64,000 nt of DNA from positions 87,452 to 151,451 of the forward strand of contig JAJFVK010000006.1 in NCBI GenBank assembly GCA_021371795.1. Direction: 5' to 3'. The translations under genes were made by a program, and so were the position numbers. This DNA is from Planctomycetaceae bacterium. GTDB lineage: Bacteria; Planctomycetota; Phycisphaerae; Sedimentisphaerales; UBA12454. Below, in pieces: positions 8,772-17,903 of this stretch. Position 1 is the first letter of the stretch. Every line of letters begins with the position of its first letter. The notes below the pieces were generated by a model. It was not told the DNA's origin and made no database searches. It worked only from the letters and a program-made list of their open reading frames with translations.

Positions 8772-9461
8772 ATGATGTTTGAGACTCATAAAGGTCTGAT
8801 AAAAACAAATAATCCGTCAATCATTAACGGTTTTGGTGATGCCGGCCAACAGGCCGGGCAACGGGTGCAGATGCAGTATCAGCGGACACGTGAAATGACG
8901 CTGGACGATATGCTGCTGGAAAATCGCATCATATTTATGATTGGCGAAATTCAATATAGTATGGCAACTGCGGTAATTATGAAGATGTTGTATCTTGATA
9001 ATCAAAAACGCGGAAGCGAAATTAGTTTGTATATTAATTCGCCGGGCGGAAGCGTTGACGATACGATGGCGATTTACGATACGATTCAGTTCATCGGCTC
9101 GCCGGTCGCGACATATTGCATCGGCTGTGCGGCGTCCGGTGCGGCAATCGTTCTGGGCTCCGGTGCAAAAGGCAAACGTCATGCTCTCCCGCACGCAAAA
9201 ATTATGCTCCACCAGCCGTGGGGCGGCGTAACCGGTCAGGCTTCGGATATCAAAATTCAGGCTGAAGAAATTCTCAAATCAAAGAGAGTTATTAACGAAA
9301 TTCTTTCGAAGCACACAGGTCAGCCGATAGAAAAAATTATGTCTGAAACAGAACGCGACAGATATATGACAGCAGATGAAGCGAAAAATTACGGCTTGAT
9401 TGACGAAGTGCTGCACGAAACCATTGATGAAAAAGATAAAAAGAAAAAAGAAAATAAATAA
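8772..9461 (+). CDS. clpP: ATP-dependent Clp protease proteolytic subunit (first paralog)
   Basis: A 229-residue serine peptidase that forms the Clp degradation chamber with an AAA+ unfoldase. The triad is visible as Ser122 (CAASGAA), His147 (MLHQPWGG) and Asp196 (ERDRYMT). INSPGGSV and GAKGKRHALP are also family blocks. The usual Ser-Met-Gly after the nucleophile is Ser-Gly-Ala, and the N-terminus is about 20 residues longer than usual, before DDMLLENR. AAGGAAAA precedes ATGATG. A second, more canonical clpP lies 129 bp downstream, so mixed ClpP1P2 rings are possible. Confidence 0.93.
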   Translation: MMFETHKGLIKTNNPSIINGFGDAGQQAGQRVQMQYQRTREMTLDDMLLENRIIFMIGEIQYSMATAVIMKMLYLDNQKRGSEISLYINSPGGSVDDTMAIYDTIQFIGSPVATYCIGCAASGAAIVLGSGAKGKRHALPHAKIMLHQPWGGVTGQASDIKIQAEEILKSKRVINEILSKHTGQPIEKIMSETERDRYMTADEAKNYGLIDEVLHETIDEKDKKKKENK

Positions 9462-9463
9462 TG

Positions 9464-9560
9464 AGCCACAGAGTTAAATTTTATTTTTAGCCACAGAGTT
9501 CACGACTCGACTGAGCTCGCCGAAGTCAGAGAACACAGAGGCATTTATTTTTTAACGATA
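9464..9560. repeat. dispersed AGCCACAGAG-type repeats between the clpP genes
   Basis: GAGCCACAGAGTT occurs at about 9463, and TTTTTAGCCACAGAGTTCAC at about 9485 is followed by AGAACACAGAGGC. The same phrase, TTTTTAGCCACAGAGTTCAC, is repeated upstream of the small membrane gene at about 30797. This is a dispersed intergenic repeat. A perfect GACTCGACTGAGCTC stretch is interposed in this copy. Confidence 0.55.
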
Positions 9561-9590
9561 AAGCTCACAGAGATAAATAAAGGAAAACAG

Positions 9591-10220
9591 ATGACACTAA
9601 ATCAAAATTTAGTACCGATAGTAGTGGAAAAAACCGGACGCGGCGAACGCTCTTATGATATTTTCTCGAGACTGCTCAAGGACAGAATCATCTTCCTCGG
9701 CGGGCAGGTCGATGATGAATCCGCGAGCCTTATCATCGCTCAAATGCTGTTTTTGAGTAATGAAGATTCCAAAACCGATATCAACTTCTACATCAACTCG
9801 CCGGGCGGAAGCGTAACGGCGGGTCTTGCGATTTATGACACAATGCAATTCCTTCGCTGCCAGGTTGCGACATACTGCGTCGGACAGGCCGCCAGCATGG
9901 GCGCGATACTCTTTACCGCAGGCGCTAAAGGCAAACGATATATGCTCAACAACAGCAGAATCCTTTTGCATCAGCCGTTAATCAGCGGCATTCTGGAAGG
10001 GCCGGCAACCGATCTTGATATTCAGGCCAAGGAAATTCTCCGCCTGCGCGGCAGATTATATGAAATACTTTCACATCACACCGGCAAACCGGTAGAGAAA
10101 ATCGAAGCCGACTGCGACAGAAATCGCTGGGTCGAAGCTCATGAATCAATCGAGTACGGCCTTGCGGACGAAATCCTGCAGAAAGCTCCGCAGCCAGTGG
10201 AAAGGCCCCAAGAAGATTAA
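9591..10220 (+). CDS. clpP: ATP-dependent Clp protease proteolytic subunit (second paralog)
   Basis: A 209-residue ClpP with the standard triad: Ser102 in GQAASMGA, His127 in LLHQPL and Asp176 in DCDRNRW. It starts [23 protein letters not shown], which matches typical ClpP N-termini, and AAGGAAAAC precedes the ATG. It is closer to the common housekeeping type than its upstream neighbour. Tandem, unequal clpP genes occur in several phyla and may assemble as hetero-tetradecamers. No clpX or clpA is in the window. Confidence 0.95.
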   Translation: MTLNQNLVPIVVEKTGRGERSYDIFSRLLKDRIIFLGGQVDDESASLIIAQMLFLSNEDSKTDINFYINSPGGSVTAGLAIYDTMQFLRCQVATYCVGQAASMGAILFTAGAKGKRYMLNNSRILLHQPLISGILEGPATDLDIQAKEILRLRGRLYEILSHHTGKPVEKIEADCDRNRWVEAHESIEYGLADEILQKAPQPVERPQED

Positions 10221-10244
10221 TGGCCGGCGCGGCACGAAGATTTT

Positions 10245-11495
10245 TTAAATTCCCGCTGCAAGATTTTTAGTTCGAATCAAACGAATTTTGACCGTCAGCA
10301 GAATTGAGACTATCAAAGCCGCCGCGAACAAACCGCTGAAAATATATAATGTTGCTGAATAGCTTTGTGTTCTGTCTTTTACCATAGCCAGCAGCATCGG
10401 CCCGAAAATACCCGCAGCCGACCACGCCGTTAAAATATAACCGTGAATCGCGGAAACCTGTTTGGTGCCAAAAAGGTCGCTGATATACGCAGGCACCGAT
10501 GCAAACCCGCCGCCGTAACAGGTCATAATTAAAAATACTACAGCCTGAAATAGAACGGGATTTGTAATGCGGGGCAGTGCCAAAAACGCGACAATCTGAA
10601 TCACAAAGAACAGCATCCACGTTACCGGTCTGCCGATATGGTCTGAAACGCTCGACCAGCCGATTCTGCCAAGCCCGTTGAACAACGCGATTATCGCGAC
10701 CATTCCTGCCGCTGCCGCTGCTGACAAGCCCGCCAATTCCTGCCCCATCGGCGAGGCAACCGAAATTATCGCTATGCCGCAGGAAATATTAATAAACAGC
10801 ATCACCCACAGAAAATAAAACCGCGCGGTCTTGACGGCTTCATTTGCCGTTAGCTGCGAAAGGTCAGCTTTGATTTTTTTTGTTCCGTTATCTAATTTCG
10901 CCTTGAAACCGGCAGGCATCCATCCTTGTGGCGGCGGAGCTAAATATTGTGCCGAGATGAACATTACAACAAAATATATTACGCCAAGAACATAAAACAT
11001 ACCTTCAACACCGATTGATTCGATGGACATGAGTTTTTTCATTGCGAAGCTGCTGATAAACGCCGCGAAGCCGAACCCCATAATCGCAATGCCCGTCGCC
11101 ATTCCTCTTTTATCCGGGAACCATTTTATCAAAGTCGATACCGGCGTAATGTATCCTGTGCCGAGACCGATTCCGCCGAGCACTCCATAAGATAAATATA
11201 ACAGACGCAGCGATTCAAACCTGACTGCAATACCTGCACAAATAACACCGACACCGAAGAAGCAGGCCGACAGTGTGCCGGCTTTTCTCGGTCCATATTT
11301 TTCAACAAAGTGACCAAAGAACGCTGCGCTTAATCCAAGAAAAGCAATCGCGACCGCGAAAGTCAGCGTAACATCAGACAATTTACATTCGAAAATATTC
11401 ATAATCGGCTTTGCCGCTACGCTCCATGCGTAAACCGAACCGATGGAAATGTGAATACCAACCGCGCTTAATGCAATCAACCATCTATTTTTCAA
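10245..11495 (-). CDS. MFS transporter, oxalate/formate antiporter (OFA)-like
   Basis: A 416-residue integral membrane protein with about 12 hydrophobic helices. The start is TTG (MKNRWLIALSAV...), supported by GGAG six bases upstream; no ATG is available. The N-terminal stretch with SIGSVYAWS and the loop GHFVEKYGPRKAG after helix 2 are typical of the OFA subfamily of major facilitators. KWFPDKRGMATGIA after helix 4 and GRIGWSSVSDHIGRP between the halves support this. The substrate is probably a small monocarboxylate or dicarboxylate, but none can be named. It follows gcvPB on the same strand by 31 bp and may be read through from the glycine-cleavage operon. Confidence 0.85.
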   Translation of the reverse strand: MKNRWLIALSAVGIHISIGSVYAWSVAAKPIMNIFECKLSDVTLTFAVAIAFLGLSAAFFGHFVEKYGPRKAGTLSACFFGVGVICAGIAVRFESLRLLYLSYGVLGGIGLGTGYITPVSTLIKWFPDKRGMATGIAIMGFGFAAFISSFAMKKLMSIESIGVEGMFYVLGVIYFVVMFISAQYLAPPPQGWMPAGFKAKLDNGTKKIKADLSQLTANEAVKTARFYFLWVMLFINISCGIAIISVASPMGQELAGLSAAAAAGMVAIIALFNGLGRIGWSSVSDHIGRPVTWMLFFVIQIVAFLALPRITNPVLFQAVVFLIMTCYGGGFASVPAYISDLFGTKQVSAIHGYILTAWSAAGIFGPMLLAMVKDRTQSYSATLYIFSGLFAAALIVSILLTVKIRLIRTKNLAAGI

Positions 11496-11526
11496 GTATT
11501 ACTCCGTTTTATTCTATGTTCTGTGC

Positions 11527-12972
11527 TTATATTTCCGCTATATCAACATTTTTCGCTGCCGCGGTTTCATCCAATCTTCCAACAGGTGTTGTGATTGGCG
11601 CAGCTTTCAATTTCTCCGGCTCATTTTTCGCCAGCTTCGCTAATTCAATCATTGTATTAATAAATATATCGAGCGTTTCTTTGCTTTCTGTTTCCGTCGG
11701 TTCAACCATTATCGCTTCTTTTACTATCGACGGAAAATAAACTGTCGGCGGATGAAAACCTCTTTCAATCAGACCCTTGGCGATATCGATTGCATGAACG
11801 CCGTTTTTCGTTTGTCTTTCAGCGCTGAAAACACATTCGTGCTTGCAGGTCTGCCCAAAAGGTAAATCGTAATAATCCTTCAGTTTTTCTTTGATATAAT
11901 TTGCGTTCAGAACCGCGTTTTCCGAAACAGCTTTCAAACCTTCTTTGCCGAGCATTAGAATATAAACATACGCCCGCAGAATAATCGCGAAGTTGCCGTA
12001 AAACGGCGCGATATAACCAATCGACTTCGGCCTGTCATATTCGAGCGCAAATGTTCCGTCGTCTCTTTTCACAACAATAGACACCGGCAGAAAATCGACT
12101 AATTTTTTCACAACGCCAACCGGCCCCGCGCCGGGACCGCCTCCGCCGTGAGGTGTGGCGAAAGTTTTGTGAAGATTTATGTGCATAATATCGAAACCAA
12201 AATCGCCCGGCCGAGCCTTGCCGACAATCGCGTTCAAATTCGCGCCGTCATAATAACAAAGACCATCAACCGAATGAATAATTTCGCAAATCTCTTTTAT
12301 ATTCTTTTCAAAAATGCCCAGCGTGTTCGGACAAGTCAGCATCAGGCCGGCAGTTTCAGAATTAACCATTTTTCGCAACGCTTCAACATCCATCATACCT
12401 TCGCTGTCGGAAGGCACAGAAACAACTTTGTAGCCCGCAATCGCTGCGCTTGCCGGATTTGTCCCGTGTGCGCTGTCTGGAATCAGAACCGTTGTTTTTT
12501 TATTTCCCTTGTCGCGGTGATAGGCCGCCATAATCATAATGCCGGTAAGTTCGCCGTGAGCGCCGGCCATCGGCTGCATTGTAAAGCCTGCCATCGCAGT
12601 CAATTCGCAAAGATATTTATCCATATCATACAAAACTTCAAGCGCACCCTGCGTAAGCATTCCGCCCATTCGCAACTGCGGCAGTAACGGATGAAGATGT
12701 GCAAAGCCCGGATACGCCGCGATTCGCTCGGCGACTTTCGGATTATATTTCATCGTACATGAACCCAGCGGATAGAAATTTGTATCAACGCCAAAGTTCC
12801 TGCGCGAAAGTTCCGTAAAATGCCGAACAACATCAAGTTCACTCAACTCCGGCAGTTTCGCATCAGAATTTCGCAATAATTCTTTTTTAATATGAATAGT
12901 TGTCGGCACATCGCTCGCGGGCGGCATTACGCCATGACGACCTTCAACGCTTTTTTCATATATGAGTTTCAT
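11527..12972 (-). CDS. gcvPB: glycine dehydrogenase (decarboxylating) subunit 2
   Basis: This is the C-terminal half of the P-protein in organisms with a split GcvP. With GcvPA it decarboxylates glycine and passes the aminomethyl group to lipoyl-GcvH. It has 481 residues. The PLP lysine lies in HINLHKTFATPHGGGGPG; GAHGELTG and DSAHGTNPASA are family blocks. The start overlaps the gcvPA stop by 4 bp (ATGA), implying coupled translation. The last about 30 residues form an Ala/Glu-rich tail (KLKAAPITTPVGRLDE) that is common in this subunit. Confidence 0.95.
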   Translation of the reverse strand: MKLIYEKSVEGRHGVMPPASDVPTTIHIKKELLRNSDAKLPELSELDVVRHFTELSRRNFGVDTNFYPLGSCTMKYNPKVAERIAAYPGFAHLHPLLPQLRMGGMLTQGALEVLYDMDKYLCELTAMAGFTMQPMAGAHGELTGIMIMAAYHRDKGNKKTTVLIPDSAHGTNPASAAIAGYKVVSVPSDSEGMMDVEALRKMVNSETAGLMLTCPNTLGIFEKNIKEICEIIHSVDGLCYYDGANLNAIVGKARPGDFGFDIMHINLHKTFATPHGGGGPGAGPVGVVKKLVDFLPVSIVVKRDDGTFALEYDRPKSIGYIAPFYGNFAIILRAYVYILMLGKEGLKAVSENAVLNANYIKEKLKDYYDLPFGQTCKHECVFSAERQTKNGVHAIDIAKGLIERGFHPPTVYFPSIVKEAIMVEPTETESKETLDIFINTMIELAKLAKNEPEKLKAAPITTPVGRLDETAAAKNVDIAEI

Positions 12973-14300
12973 AGTACAGCCTCCAGTGCTTCGGCGAGCA
13001 TTCCAATTTGCTGTTTAGTTCGCTTTTCAGTTACGGCAATCAGCAGCGAATTTTCCATTCCTTCGTAATACCTGCTCAACGGAAAGCCAGCGGCAAACCC
13101 TTTTTCAATCAGTTTGCCCGCAACCTCCGCGGCATTGGCCGGAAGTTCAATCACAAATTCATTAAAAAACCATTTCGCCTGAAATTTAGATTTCACGCCT
13201 TTTACCGCAGTCAATCTCTGCCATGCGTAACTCGCCTTGTCCGCACACAACTGCGCAGTTTGTTTCAATCCATCTTTGCCAAGCAGCGAAGAATAAACTA
13301 AAGCCGTCAGCGCACAAAGTGCTTCATTGGAACAAATATTCGAGGTCGCCTTGTCGCGGCGAATGTGCTGCTCACGCGCCTGCAATGTTAAAACAAATCC
13401 AGTTCTGCCCTGATTATCTTTTGTCCTGCCGACGATTCTGCCCGGCATTTTCCGAACATAATCTTTTTTCGTCGCCATGAATCCAAGATACGGCCCGCCA
13501 AAACTCATCGGCAATCCTAAACTTTGGCCTTCGCCGGTAACGATGTCAGCGCCCATTGCGCCGGGCGTTTTCAAAATGCCAAGCGAAATCGGGTAGCATG
13601 AAACAATCAGCAGTGCGCCTTTTTTGTGAGCGGCTTCGGCCAAATCCGTAAAATCATCGACACAGCCGAAGAAATTCGGATTCTGTACGATTATTGCCGC
13701 GGTACCATCGTCAAGTTTTTCCAGCAGAGCCTTTCTGTTCACAAGTCCCTGTTCGTTTTTCGTTTGTTCCAAATCAATATTCAAATTCTTCGTGTACGAC
13801 TGAATCATTACACGGTAAATAGGATTGACGCTGTCATCGATTAGAATTTTATTTCTGCCTGTGATTCGCAGCGCCATCATCATCGCTTCATAAAGAGCCG
13901 TTCCACCATCGTAAAGCGAAGCGTTTGAAGCCTGCATTTCAGTCAACCTGCAAATCAAAGACTGATACTCGAAAATCGCCTGCAAGGTACCCTGCGAAAT
14001 CTCCGGCTGGTAGGGCGTATAAGCAGTATAAAATTCACTCCTGCTGATAAGCGCGTAAACAGCCGAGGGGATAAAATGGTCGTAAAAACCGCCGCCGAGG
14101 AAACAAGTCAAATCGATATGATTCTTATCGGCGAGGTCGGCGAGTCTGTTGCGAACTTCAAACTCGCTCATTCCCGAAGGCAGATTAAATTCCTTTGTCA
14201 GAAATTCTTTCGGAATATCGGCAAACAGACCATCCATTGAAAGACCGATTTCAGACAGCATTTGTTTCTGCTGGCTGGGTGTGTTGGCTATGAAAGACAT
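12969..14300 (-). CDS. gcvPA: glycine dehydrogenase (decarboxylating) subunit 1
   Basis: The 443-residue N-terminal half of the split P-protein. Recognised blocks are YTPYQPEISQGTLQAIFEYQ, NASLYDGGTA, VTGEGQSLGLP and GRTKDNQGRTGFVLTLQ. It has no PLP lysine of its own and works as a heterotetramer with GcvPB. AAAGG precedes the ATG. It lies 80 bp downstream of gcvH in the minus-strand order gcvT-gcvH-gcvPA-gcvPB. Confidence 0.95.
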   Translation of the reverse strand: MSFIANTPSQQKQMLSEIGLSMDGLFADIPKEFLTKEFNLPSGMSEFEVRNRLADLADKNHIDLTCFLGGGFYDHFIPSAVYALISRSEFYTAYTPYQPEISQGTLQAIFEYQSLICRLTEMQASNASLYDGGTALYEAMMMALRITGRNKILIDDSVNPIYRVMIQSYTKNLNIDLEQTKNEQGLVNRKALLEKLDDGTAAIIVQNPNFFGCVDDFTDLAEAAHKKGALLIVSCYPISLGILKTPGAMGADIVTGEGQSLGLPMSFGGPYLGFMATKKDYVRKMPGRIVGRTKDNQGRTGFVLTLQAREQHIRRDKATSNICSNEALCALTALVYSSLLGKDGLKQTAQLCADKASYAWQRLTAVKGVKSKFQAKWFFNEFVIELPANAAEVAGKLIEKGFAAGFPLSRYYEGMENSLLIAVTEKRTKQQIGMLAEALEAVL

Positions 14301-14380
14301 TTTTTACCTTTCGTATTTCGTTATTCGTGAAGCGTGAAGCGAAAAAAAACGAGATACACTTCACGAGATACGCTTTACGC

Positions 14381-14758
14381 TTATACCGTTTTAAGATATT
14401 CTTCGTATTGTGTGGCGTTCATAAGATGTTTCGTGTCAGGCTTTGAAACTTTCAATTTGCAAATCCAGCCTGTTTTATAGCAATCCTGATTAATAAGTTC
14501 AGGCTTTGAGGATAATTCTTCATTAACTTCCGCGACCTCGCCCGCCAGAGGACTATAAACATCGCTTGCCGCCTTTGAGCTTTCAACAACAGCCGCAACA
14601 TCGTGAACATTTAATTTCTTGTTCAGCGAGGGAAGCTCAACGAAAGTAATTTCGCCAAGTGAATGTTGAGCGTGGTCGCTGATGCCGATTGTCGCTGTGC
14701 CGCCGTTAATTTCAACCCATTCGTGGTCTTTTGTATAAAAAAGATTTCCTGGTACCAT
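14381..14758 (-). CDS. gcvH: glycine cleavage system H protein
   Basis: A 125-residue lipoyl carrier of the glycine cleavage system. The lipoylated lysine is Lys62 in VVESSKAASDVYSPLAGEV. YTKDHEWVE near the N-terminus and INQDCYKTGWICKL near the end are characteristic. It shuttles the aminomethyl group from the P-protein to the T-protein and the reduced lipoyl arm to the L-protein, which is not encoded here. The gap to gcvT holds a foldback element. Confidence 0.96.
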   Translation of the reverse strand: MVPGNLFYTKDHEWVEINGGTATIGISDHAQHSLGEITFVELPSLNKKLNVHDVAAVVESSKAASDVYSPLAGEVAEVNEELSSKPELINQDCYKTGWICKLKVSKPDTKHLMNATQYEEYLKTV

Positions 14759-14776
14759 TTTTTACTCCTTATTTTT

Positions 14777-14910
14777 AGCCACCAAGACACGAATTTATTT
14801 AAGATTTAAGATTGAAGAATGAAGATTTGAGGAACGCCTGCGGCGTGATATTTATATTAATCTTCAATCTACAATCTTCAATTTTTCAATTTATAAGTGT
14901 CTTTGTGGCT
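14777..14910. mobile_element. MITE-like foldback element, copy 1
   Basis: About 135 bp bounded by inverted ends AGCCACCAAGACAC and GTGTCTTTGTGGCT, with TA on both flanks as a possible target duplication. The interior is itself a long imperfect inverted repeat: AAGATTGAAGAATGAAGATT on the left, AATCTTCAATCTACAATCTTC on the right, around a GAACGCCTGCGGCG core. A second copy in the opposite orientation lies at 23675-23806. No transposase is present, so it would be non-autonomous. Confidence 0.7.
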
Positions 14911-14915
14911 AACGT

Positions 14916-16088
14916 TTAAAATTTTTCGAATCGTTCTGCTGCCATTCCTTTAATATCGGCGGTAAGTTTATCGCCGATATTTACTTTTTCTTTTCTGCCC
15001 TGCTGGATGTGTCCTGCGTTTCGGGCGGTATAATAAATGCCGACAGGTTTTCCTGCCGCGTTATATTCTTTTTTAATCAGTGCAAGAACAATTTGCGTCC
15101 CGCCTGCCGTAGCACAGCTTAAAACGTGTCCGATACAAATGCCTGCTTCATTTAAAACGCCGTCAAGCTGCCTGATTGGCCGAACGCCTTTGCCGCCGTC
15201 AAATTTTAATCTCGCGACTTCGGTTTCATAGTTTACTTTTTTCGCAATCGCGTCTTTACCGATGAAGTTTTCTTTTTGAAGTTTTACCGCCCAACTGTAA
15301 CCCGCTTGGAAAGGCGAAATATTAAAATCGCCCGCAAGCTCATGGCCGTACAATGGCAATCCCGCTTCAATTCGCAAACTGTCGCGCGAGCCAAGCCCGC
15401 ACGGAATAATACCCAGCGGTTTTCCCGCTTCGAGAATCATATCCCAAAGTTTCGCAGCTTTATTCGGATGCACGAAAATTTCGTAACTGACTTTTGCGCC
15501 GGTGTAACCGGTCGAAGTAATAATTACATCGAGATCATTTTTCTTCGCGAAAATAAAAGACAGTGATTTCATTCCGCTTACATCAACGCCGAAAATATTT
15601 TCCAGACACTTTACCGCTGCAGGTCCTTGAAGAGCCATATCGACTCTGGCATCGGGTAAAGAAGCGTTTTTGAGGTCAGCGACTTCGATTTGTCCTTGCT
15701 TGACTTTCGCAATCCAGTCTTTAACTTTCTGTTCGTTGGAAGCGTTGGCGACGAGCATAAAATTATCGTCAGCGATACAATAAACAATCACATCATCGAT
15801 AATATCGCCTGCGTAATCCAGAACATAAGCATATTGTGCTTTGCCTGGCTTCAATTTCGGGACATCGTTGGTAACAAGCAGGTTCAGAAACTTCATTGCG
15901 TCTTTGCCTGTGATTTTCAAAAACGCCATGTGGGTACAATCGAAAAGTCCCGCTGTTTTGCGAACGGCCGAGTGCTCTTCGCTGATGGATTTGTACCACA
16001 ACGGCATCATCCAGCCGGCGAAAGGCACAATTTGAGCCTTGGCCGCAAGAGCCGCGTGCTTGTCAAATAAAACAGTTTTCTTGTCCAC
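14916..16088 (-). CDS. gcvT: aminomethyltransferase (glycine cleavage T protein)
   Basis: This enzyme transfers the methylene group from aminomethyl-GcvH to tetrahydrofolate and releases ammonia. I place the start at GTG 16088 (VDKKTVLFDKHAAL...): AAGGAT lies five bases upstream and the protein then begins like other GcvTs. The open frame runs 13 codons further, to 16127, without a good ribosome site. The product is 390 residues. FAGWMMPLWY, HMAFLKITGKDA, FLNLLVTNDV and GYTGAKVSYEIFV are family blocks, and CGLGSRDSLRIEAGLPLYGHEL is the C-terminal signature. It is first in the minus-strand gcv cluster. Confidence 0.95.
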   Translation of the reverse strand: MDKKTVLFDKHAALAAKAQIVPFAGWMMPLWYKSISEEHSAVRKTAGLFDCTHMAFLKITGKDAMKFLNLLVTNDVPKLKPGKAQYAYVLDYAGDIIDDVIVYCIADDNFMLVANASNEQKVKDWIAKVKQGQIEVADLKNASLPDARVDMALQGPAAVKCLENIFGVDVSGMKSLSFIFAKKNDLDVIITSTGYTGAKVSYEIFVHPNKAAKLWDMILEAGKPLGIIPCGLGSRDSLRIEAGLPLYGHELAGDFNISPFQAGYSWAVKLQKENFIGKDAIAKKVNYETEVARLKFDGGKGVRPIRQLDGVLNEAGICIGHVLSCATAGGTQIVLALIKKEYNAAGKPVGIYYTARNAGHIQQGRKEKVNIGDKLTADIKGMAAERFEKF

Positions 16089-16321
16089 ATTTATCCTTAT
16101 TAGCAGAATAGTGATAAATCTAAGCAAAATTATTCAAATGTCAACGTTTTTCACGCATAAAGAGGTGCTGAATATTTAGGGATTATTGTTTATTTTTAAT
16201 TGCCCACAAATCTTGGCTCTTATTTTCTTGCAATATTGCCTTGTTTTATGTAAAGTTACTGCGAAATGACCGTGATTTGCGATTATTTTAGTAATTCTAA
16301 ATTATTAATTGTCAATGATTT

Positions 16322-16412
16322 GGAGAGGTGACCGAGTGGCTGAAGGTAACGGTTTGCTAAACCGTCGTACCGGTGAACGCTGGTACCGCGAGTTCGAATC
16401 TCGCCCTCTCCG
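16322..16412 (+). tRNA. tRNA-Ser (anticodon GCT)
   Basis: The acceptor GGAGAGG (16322-16328) pairs with CCTCTCC (16405-16411), and the discriminator is G16412. The anticodon is GCT at 16356-16358 in the loop TTGCTAA. The long variable arm (TCGTACCGGTGAACGCTGGTACCGCG) is typical of serine tRNA, and GTTCGAATC forms the T-loop. CCA is not encoded. It reads AGC/AGU codons. It stands alone between gcvT and ald. Confidence 0.97.
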
Positions 16413-16774
16413 TTTTAAAGAGAGCCATTAGTTAAGCTCTTGATTACCAACGGATTAAGAGACTCATTAGAGCCTCATTATAGTTTTCCACCAAATTTTA
16501 TTACCTCATACCTTTGTGTCTCACTTCGCAACCTGCGTGCATCTAAAAAAATAGACTTTTTAAGAAAATTTCTATCCGCGAAAAGACTCTTACGCGCTAC
16601 GATAGATTGGAATTGATATGCAATAATTGTCTTATTTTCGTGATGATTATGTGTGGGTTTGTTCGATTTTCGTATTTTTAAAGATATTTTTTACTAATTT
16701 AGCATAATTTACTATAAAAAATACGTTTTACGAGTACAATCAGCAGATACACATGATTTTTTAAGGAATTTGGT
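16413..16774 (+). promoter_or_regulatory. ald leader: candidate promoter within phased A/T tracts
   Basis: Near the gene, TTTACT (16690-16695) and TATAAA (16713-16718), 17 bp apart, give a plausible sigma-70 promoter. A/T tracts are centred near 16659, 16668, 16677, 16689, 16699, 16709, 16718 and 16727, a period of about 9.8 bp, so the promoter sits in potentially curved DNA. The stretch just after the tRNA shows nothing else recognisable. Assignment is by eye only. Confidence 0.35.
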
Positions 16775-17893
16775 ATGAAAATAGGAATTGTCAAAGAAAT
16801 CAAGACACATGAGTACCGAGTAGGTGCAACGCCATCTTGTGTAAGAGTGTATTGTTCGAAAGGTCATAAAGTTTTCGTTGAAAAACAAGCAGGCATTAAT
16901 GCCGGATTTGAAGACAGTGAATACGCCGCCGCAGGCGCAACAATCATTTCCGATAAGCGGAAAATATTTGCCGATTCCGATATGATCATCAAAGTCAAAG
17001 AACCTCTGCCGGAAGAGTATGATTTATTCTGCGAGGGACAAATCTTATACACTTATCTTCATTTGGCCGCTTCAAAGGAACTTACGCTTGCGCTGCTCAA
17101 ACAGAAAATAAAAGGCGTAGCTTACGAAACAATTGAAACTCCGACAGGTCTGCTGCCATGTCTGAAGCCGATGAGCGAAATTGCAGGAAGGCTCTCAATT
17201 CAGGAAGGTGCAAAATATCTTGAGAAACCGTTTGGCGGCCGCGGCATATTGCTTGGCGGAGTGCCGGGTGTAAGACGCGGAAGCATTGCAATACTGGGCG
17301 GAGGCGTCGCGGGCCTGAATGCGTGCAAAATCGCCGTAGGTATTGGTGCAGATGTTACGATTCTCGACATTGATTCCAACCGTTTGGCTTATCTCGATGA
17401 TATATTTGGCTGTAACATCACAACGTTATACAGCAACGAAGCAAATATCGATGCCGTTTTACAAAATGCCGACCTTGTAATTGGAGCAGTATTAATCCCC
17501 GGTGCACAAGCGCCTCGTCTTATCAAAAAGGCTCACTTGAAAAAAATGAAAAAGGGCGCTGTCATTGTCGATATCGCCGTAGATCAGGGCGGCTGCACAG
17601 AAACAACAAAACCGACGACACACGACAACCCCGTTTATACAGTTGATGGCGTAGTTCATTATTGCGTTGCGAATATGCCTGGTGCAGTAGCTCTCTCGTC
17701 AACCATTGCATTAACAAGTACAACACTGCGTTATGGCCTGATGATTGCCGAACACGGCCTTGAAAAAGCCTGCCGAATGAATCAGGATATTGCCAAAGGT
17801 GTAAATGTATATAATGGAAAATGTGTTTATAATAATGTTGCACAGGGACTGGGGCTGACCTATACTCCACTGGATTCAGTATTAGATTCTTAA
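16775..17893 (+). CDS. ald: alanine dehydrogenase
   Basis: It interconverts L-alanine with pyruvate and ammonia, using NAD. It is 372 residues, the usual length. [20 protein letters not shown] is the family N-terminus. Substrate/catalytic residues fall at Lys75 (IKVKEP) and His96 (TYLHLAAS). The Rossmann motif is [11 protein letters not shown] near residue 175, followed by [19 protein letters not shown] and VANMPGAV are C-terminal signatures. AAGGAA precedes the ATG. An Lrp-type regulator follows by 10 bp, suggesting amino-acid responsive control and use of alanine as a carbon or nitrogen source. Confidence 0.96.
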   Translation: MKIGIVKEIKTHEYRVGATPSCVRVYCSKGHKVFVEKQAGINAGFEDSEYAAAGATIISDKRKIFADSDMIIKVKEPLPEEYDLFCEGQILYTYLHLAASKELTLALLKQKIKGVAYETIETPTGLLPCLKPMSEIAGRLSIQEGAKYLEKPFGGRGILLGGVPGVRRGSIAILGGGVAGLNACKIAVGIGADVTILDIDSNRLAYLDDIFGCNITTLYSNEANIDAVLQNADLVIGAVLIPGAQAPRLIKKAHLKKMKKGAVIVDIAVDQGGCTETTKPTTHDNPVYTVDGVVHYCVANMPGAVALSSTIALTSTTLRYGLMIAEHGLEKACRMNQDIAKGVNVYNGKCVYNNVAQGLGLTYTPLDSVLDS

Positions 17894-17903
17894 GGATATA
17901 TAT

